A stretch of 64,000 nt of DNA from Blastocladiella emersonii ATCC 22665 (taxonomy: Eukaryota > Blastocladiomycota > Blastocladiomycetes > Blastocladiales > Blastocladiaceae): NCBI GenBank assembly GCA_025594325.1, contig JANHCV010000001.1, forward strand, positions 3,348,001-3,412,000, read 5' to 3'. Made by a program: the position numbers and the translations under genes. The first letter of the stretch is position 1, and every line of letters starts with the position of its first letter. The notes below the pieces were generated by a model. The model saw nothing but the letters and a program-made list of their open reading frames with translations, did not search any database and was not told where the DNA came from. Below are positions 61,807 through 64,000 of this stretch, one piece after another.

Positions 61807-64000
61807 ATGGGCAAGGCTGCCCAGATCGTCCTGCCCACGCTGGCCGTGCTCGGCGCCGGCGCGCTGCTCGGGTCCGCGCTCCGGCACCGCTCGCGCCGCA
61901 CCACCGAAAACCTGTTTATCCGCGGTGGCCTGCGGCGTATGCTGTGCACTCCTATGGCGGAACGGATCGAGCCTGACGCTGCACACGCCGCGTCTAGCCG
62001 AGGAGCTCAAAACTCTCGCCAAGTACATTCACTCGCCCGACCGCCGGATCCGCGCAAAGTACGCGATCGTCGCTTGGATATCCGAGCGTCGCCAGCTGAC
62101 ATGTCGCGCTACTGCCTTCTAGGGCCCTCGAGCTCGCAACCAACTTTGCCTTCAACGAGTCGTACATGACGCATCTGATGGAGCTCGTTACTGGCGACTC
62201 TGGCTCGCCCGCCGAGCGCCGCATGGCCATCTCCATCATCGAGGCACTCGCCCGTCAGGGTACGCTCTTGTGCTACACGGAGCAACCTCGCGAGGCTAAC
62301 CCCTGCCCTGCGACGCGCTTGTAGAGTCCAACCGGCAACGCCTCATGAGCGCCGACGTCATGGAGGCCCTATGCGGCGTCTTCGTATCCGCGCGATCCTC
62401 GTTTCTCCGCGAGACGGCCGCGCGGACGCTTTTTCATCTCGTGCGCGACGAGAGTACGTTGATTCGTAGCTCACGCGCCCTGTACGCGGTCTCACCACTT
62501 TGCTGCACGCGTAGACGAGCGCCGCATGCTCCTCGCCGCCTACGGGACGCTGCCGACCATCCTGCAGATCCTGTCCAACCAGACCGAGCACTCGCACCAG
62601 CTCGTCTCGCCCTGCATCCACCTGCTCCACCAAATGTCGCAGTGTTGTACGCGTCGCTGCACCGTCGATCGCGCCGAACGCGTCTCACGTTTGCCTCGCC
62701 CGCACTCTGTGTAGCTCCATTGCGCGATACCCTCGTCGAGAACGATACCCATCTCGTAACCTGCCAGTTCTGGCGCGCCAACTCGGTCTACCGCCGCTTC
62801 GAGACCCTCGCCTCGTACATCTTGCAGAACATTCTCGACCTCTCCACCGACGCCCAGGCCAAGCAGATCCTCCTCGAGGTCACCCCCTTCGGCATCCCCT
62901 CGCTCGCGTGCGCGCTCCTGCGCGGCAGCGTCGGCCATGAGCGCGCGCTCAAGCTCATCTACCACATGGCCAAGCACCGTACGTTTATTGCCTTTCGGGA
63001 TGCCGGCTCCGCACTGACCCGCTTCTCCTCCGTAGACGTCTTTGTGGACGAGCTAGTCAAGCGCTCGTACATTGCCAACACCATCGTCGGCCTCATCCCC
63101 AAGGACAGCTACGTCAACGCGCACATGGCGCTCGTTTGCCTTCACGTTCTCAGCGAGGCTTCTGGTACGGTTTTCATCTCGATTCGCGAGCAATCCTGGA
63201 TCCATCTCACACGTTCGGTACTCCGTGTAGAGGAGGTCGCCCGCGAGCTCGTCGACACCGACATCATCAAGTCGCTGCAGACGTGCATCGGTTATGGCAG
63301 CCTGACGCTCAAGGTCTCGGGCATCAAGGTGCTCCGCCAGCTGCTAATCCACGGCCTCCCCGTCGCGCAGGTCGAGGCGAGCACCATCATGCCACACGTG
63401 TACAAGCTCGTCGTCACCGAGGAGCCCGCCGCCAAGTTGCTGTGGACGCTCGTCGAGCTCGACGAGGAGCGCCGCGCGATCCAGTTCGCCGCCATGGCCA
63501 AGACGGGCAAGGCGCCCGCGACCGGCCTCATGAGCGACGACAAGGTGCTCGACGCGTCCATCAAGATGATCAACGCCACCGAGTCGGCCATCGCGGGCAT
63601 CGGTTTCGACATCATCAAGTGCGCGCTCGTCCGCCACCCGGCCAGCGTCAAGCTGCTCGTCGAGCGCGGTCTCTTCGACTCGCTGCGCAAGTGCATCCTG
63701 CAGAACCCGAGCTTCGAAACGGTCCGCCTGGCCGCCACCGCGGTGCGCGCGCTGCTCAAGCTCGACCTCGTCACCCTCGAGACGGTCCACACGTCAATTG
63801 CGCAGGTGCTGCTGCACAACCTCCAGATCCGCATCCCCGAGGCCCGCGACCTGCTGCAGAAGCTACACGCCCAGCAGGCCGACGGCGGCGCCAACGCGGT
63901 CCAGCTGCTCTCGTTCGTCGAGTCGCACAAGAAACTGCGCGCGCTCCTGTTCACGCTCGAGGTGTGCATCGAGCACCCCGACCTCTACGCGCTCCTCGCC
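61807..64000 (+). CDS. armadillo-type repeat protein with N-terminal membrane anchor (3' end outside window)
   Basis: Exons 61807-61936, 61998-62058, 62123-62259, 62325-62453, 62515-62646, 62715-62978, 63036-63164 and 63231-64000 (open); introns 57-68 nt with GTACGY donors; about 584 residues seen. A membrane segment follows the first few residues (IVLPTLAVLGAGALLGSAL) with arginines behind it (RHRSRR), as in outer-membrane or ER signal anchors. The rest is tandem helical repeats: LKTLAKYIHSPDRRIRAKAL, MAISIIEALARQESNRQRLM, ARTLFHLVRDENERRMLLAA, VSGIKVLRQLLIHGLP, VRLAATAVRALLKLDLVTLE. It looks like an ARM/HEAT scaffold; no orthologue named. First two introns are less certain. Confidence 0.75.

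Noticed and set aside
1-64000. tRNA, rRNA, CRISPR, transposase or prophage features
   Set aside because: No B-box/cloverleaf, no repeat-spacer array and no transposase or integrase motif was found by eye; a tRNA/RNA covariance search would be decisive.

Overview
This window is nuclear DNA of a zoosporic (flagellated), early-diverging fungus, most likely Blastocladiomycota or Chytridiomycota. Three things point there. (1) The sequence is GC-rich and gene-dense: 28 protein genes in 64 kb. Introns are mostly 55-75 nt, with GTACGY or GTGCGT donors, a CTAAC/CTGAC branch point and a TAG/CAG acceptor. (2) The repertoire is fungal: HacA/Hac1-type bZIP, Cbf1, Nop12, NAM9, Cyc3-type haem lyase, CSC1, Mec1/ATR, Osh1-type sterol protein. 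(3) Fungi without flagella lack sperm-tail PG-rich (SHIPPO) proteins, yet one lies at the left edge, and a second axoneme-like IQ protein lies at 56.6-59.0 kb. All exon coordinates below are my own splice predictions from frame, splice signals and family alignment. Layout, left to right: SHIPPO/STPG2-like (-, cut by the window edge); R-SNARE (+); citrate synthase (-); SLX9-like ribosome biogenesis factor (-); enoyl-CoA hydratase/isomerase (+); ribosomal protein uS15/RPS13 (-) with long introns, one carrying a candidate C/D-box snoRNA; GPI-type wall protein (-); NOP12 (+); V-ATPase d/VMA6 (-); a giant ATG4 (-); otubain (+); mitochondrial uS4m/NAM9 (-); CBF1 bHLH (-); TIM22 (-); ATR/MEC1 (+); HacA/XBP1-type bZIP (+); histidine phosphatase (-); cytochrome c haem lyase (+); CSC1/OSCA channel (-); 4E-T-like translational repressor (-); DDHD phospholipase (-); ANK-PH-ORD oxysterol-binding protein (+); divergent protein kinase (+); ARL2 (-); secreted low-complexity protein (-); JMJD4-type oxygenase (-); IQ-motif flagellar-type protein (-); thioredoxin-like TXNL1 with PITH domain (+); unknown disordered protein (-); armadillo-type protein (+, cut by the right edge). 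There is no operon logic; neighbours share promoters (divergent pairs) or 3' ends (convergent pairs). Themes include mitochondrial biogenesis (TIM22, NAM9, CYC3), endomembrane and stress biology (SNARE, ATG4, VMA6, OSBP, DDHD, HacA) and translation (RPS13, NOP12, SLX9, 4E-T, JMJD4). The standout observation is in the HacA-like bZIP gene: two CAGCAGC seven-base loops flank an 18-bp hairpin, exactly as expected for an IRE1-cleaved, non-spliceosomal intron. Its removal (62 nt) shifts translation into an acidic, activation-domain-like frame, while the unspliced frame also looks coding. Also notable are a U18-like C/D snoRNA inside an RPS13 intron and a recurrent CGCAACGTAWC element just upstream of the start codons of about ten genes.
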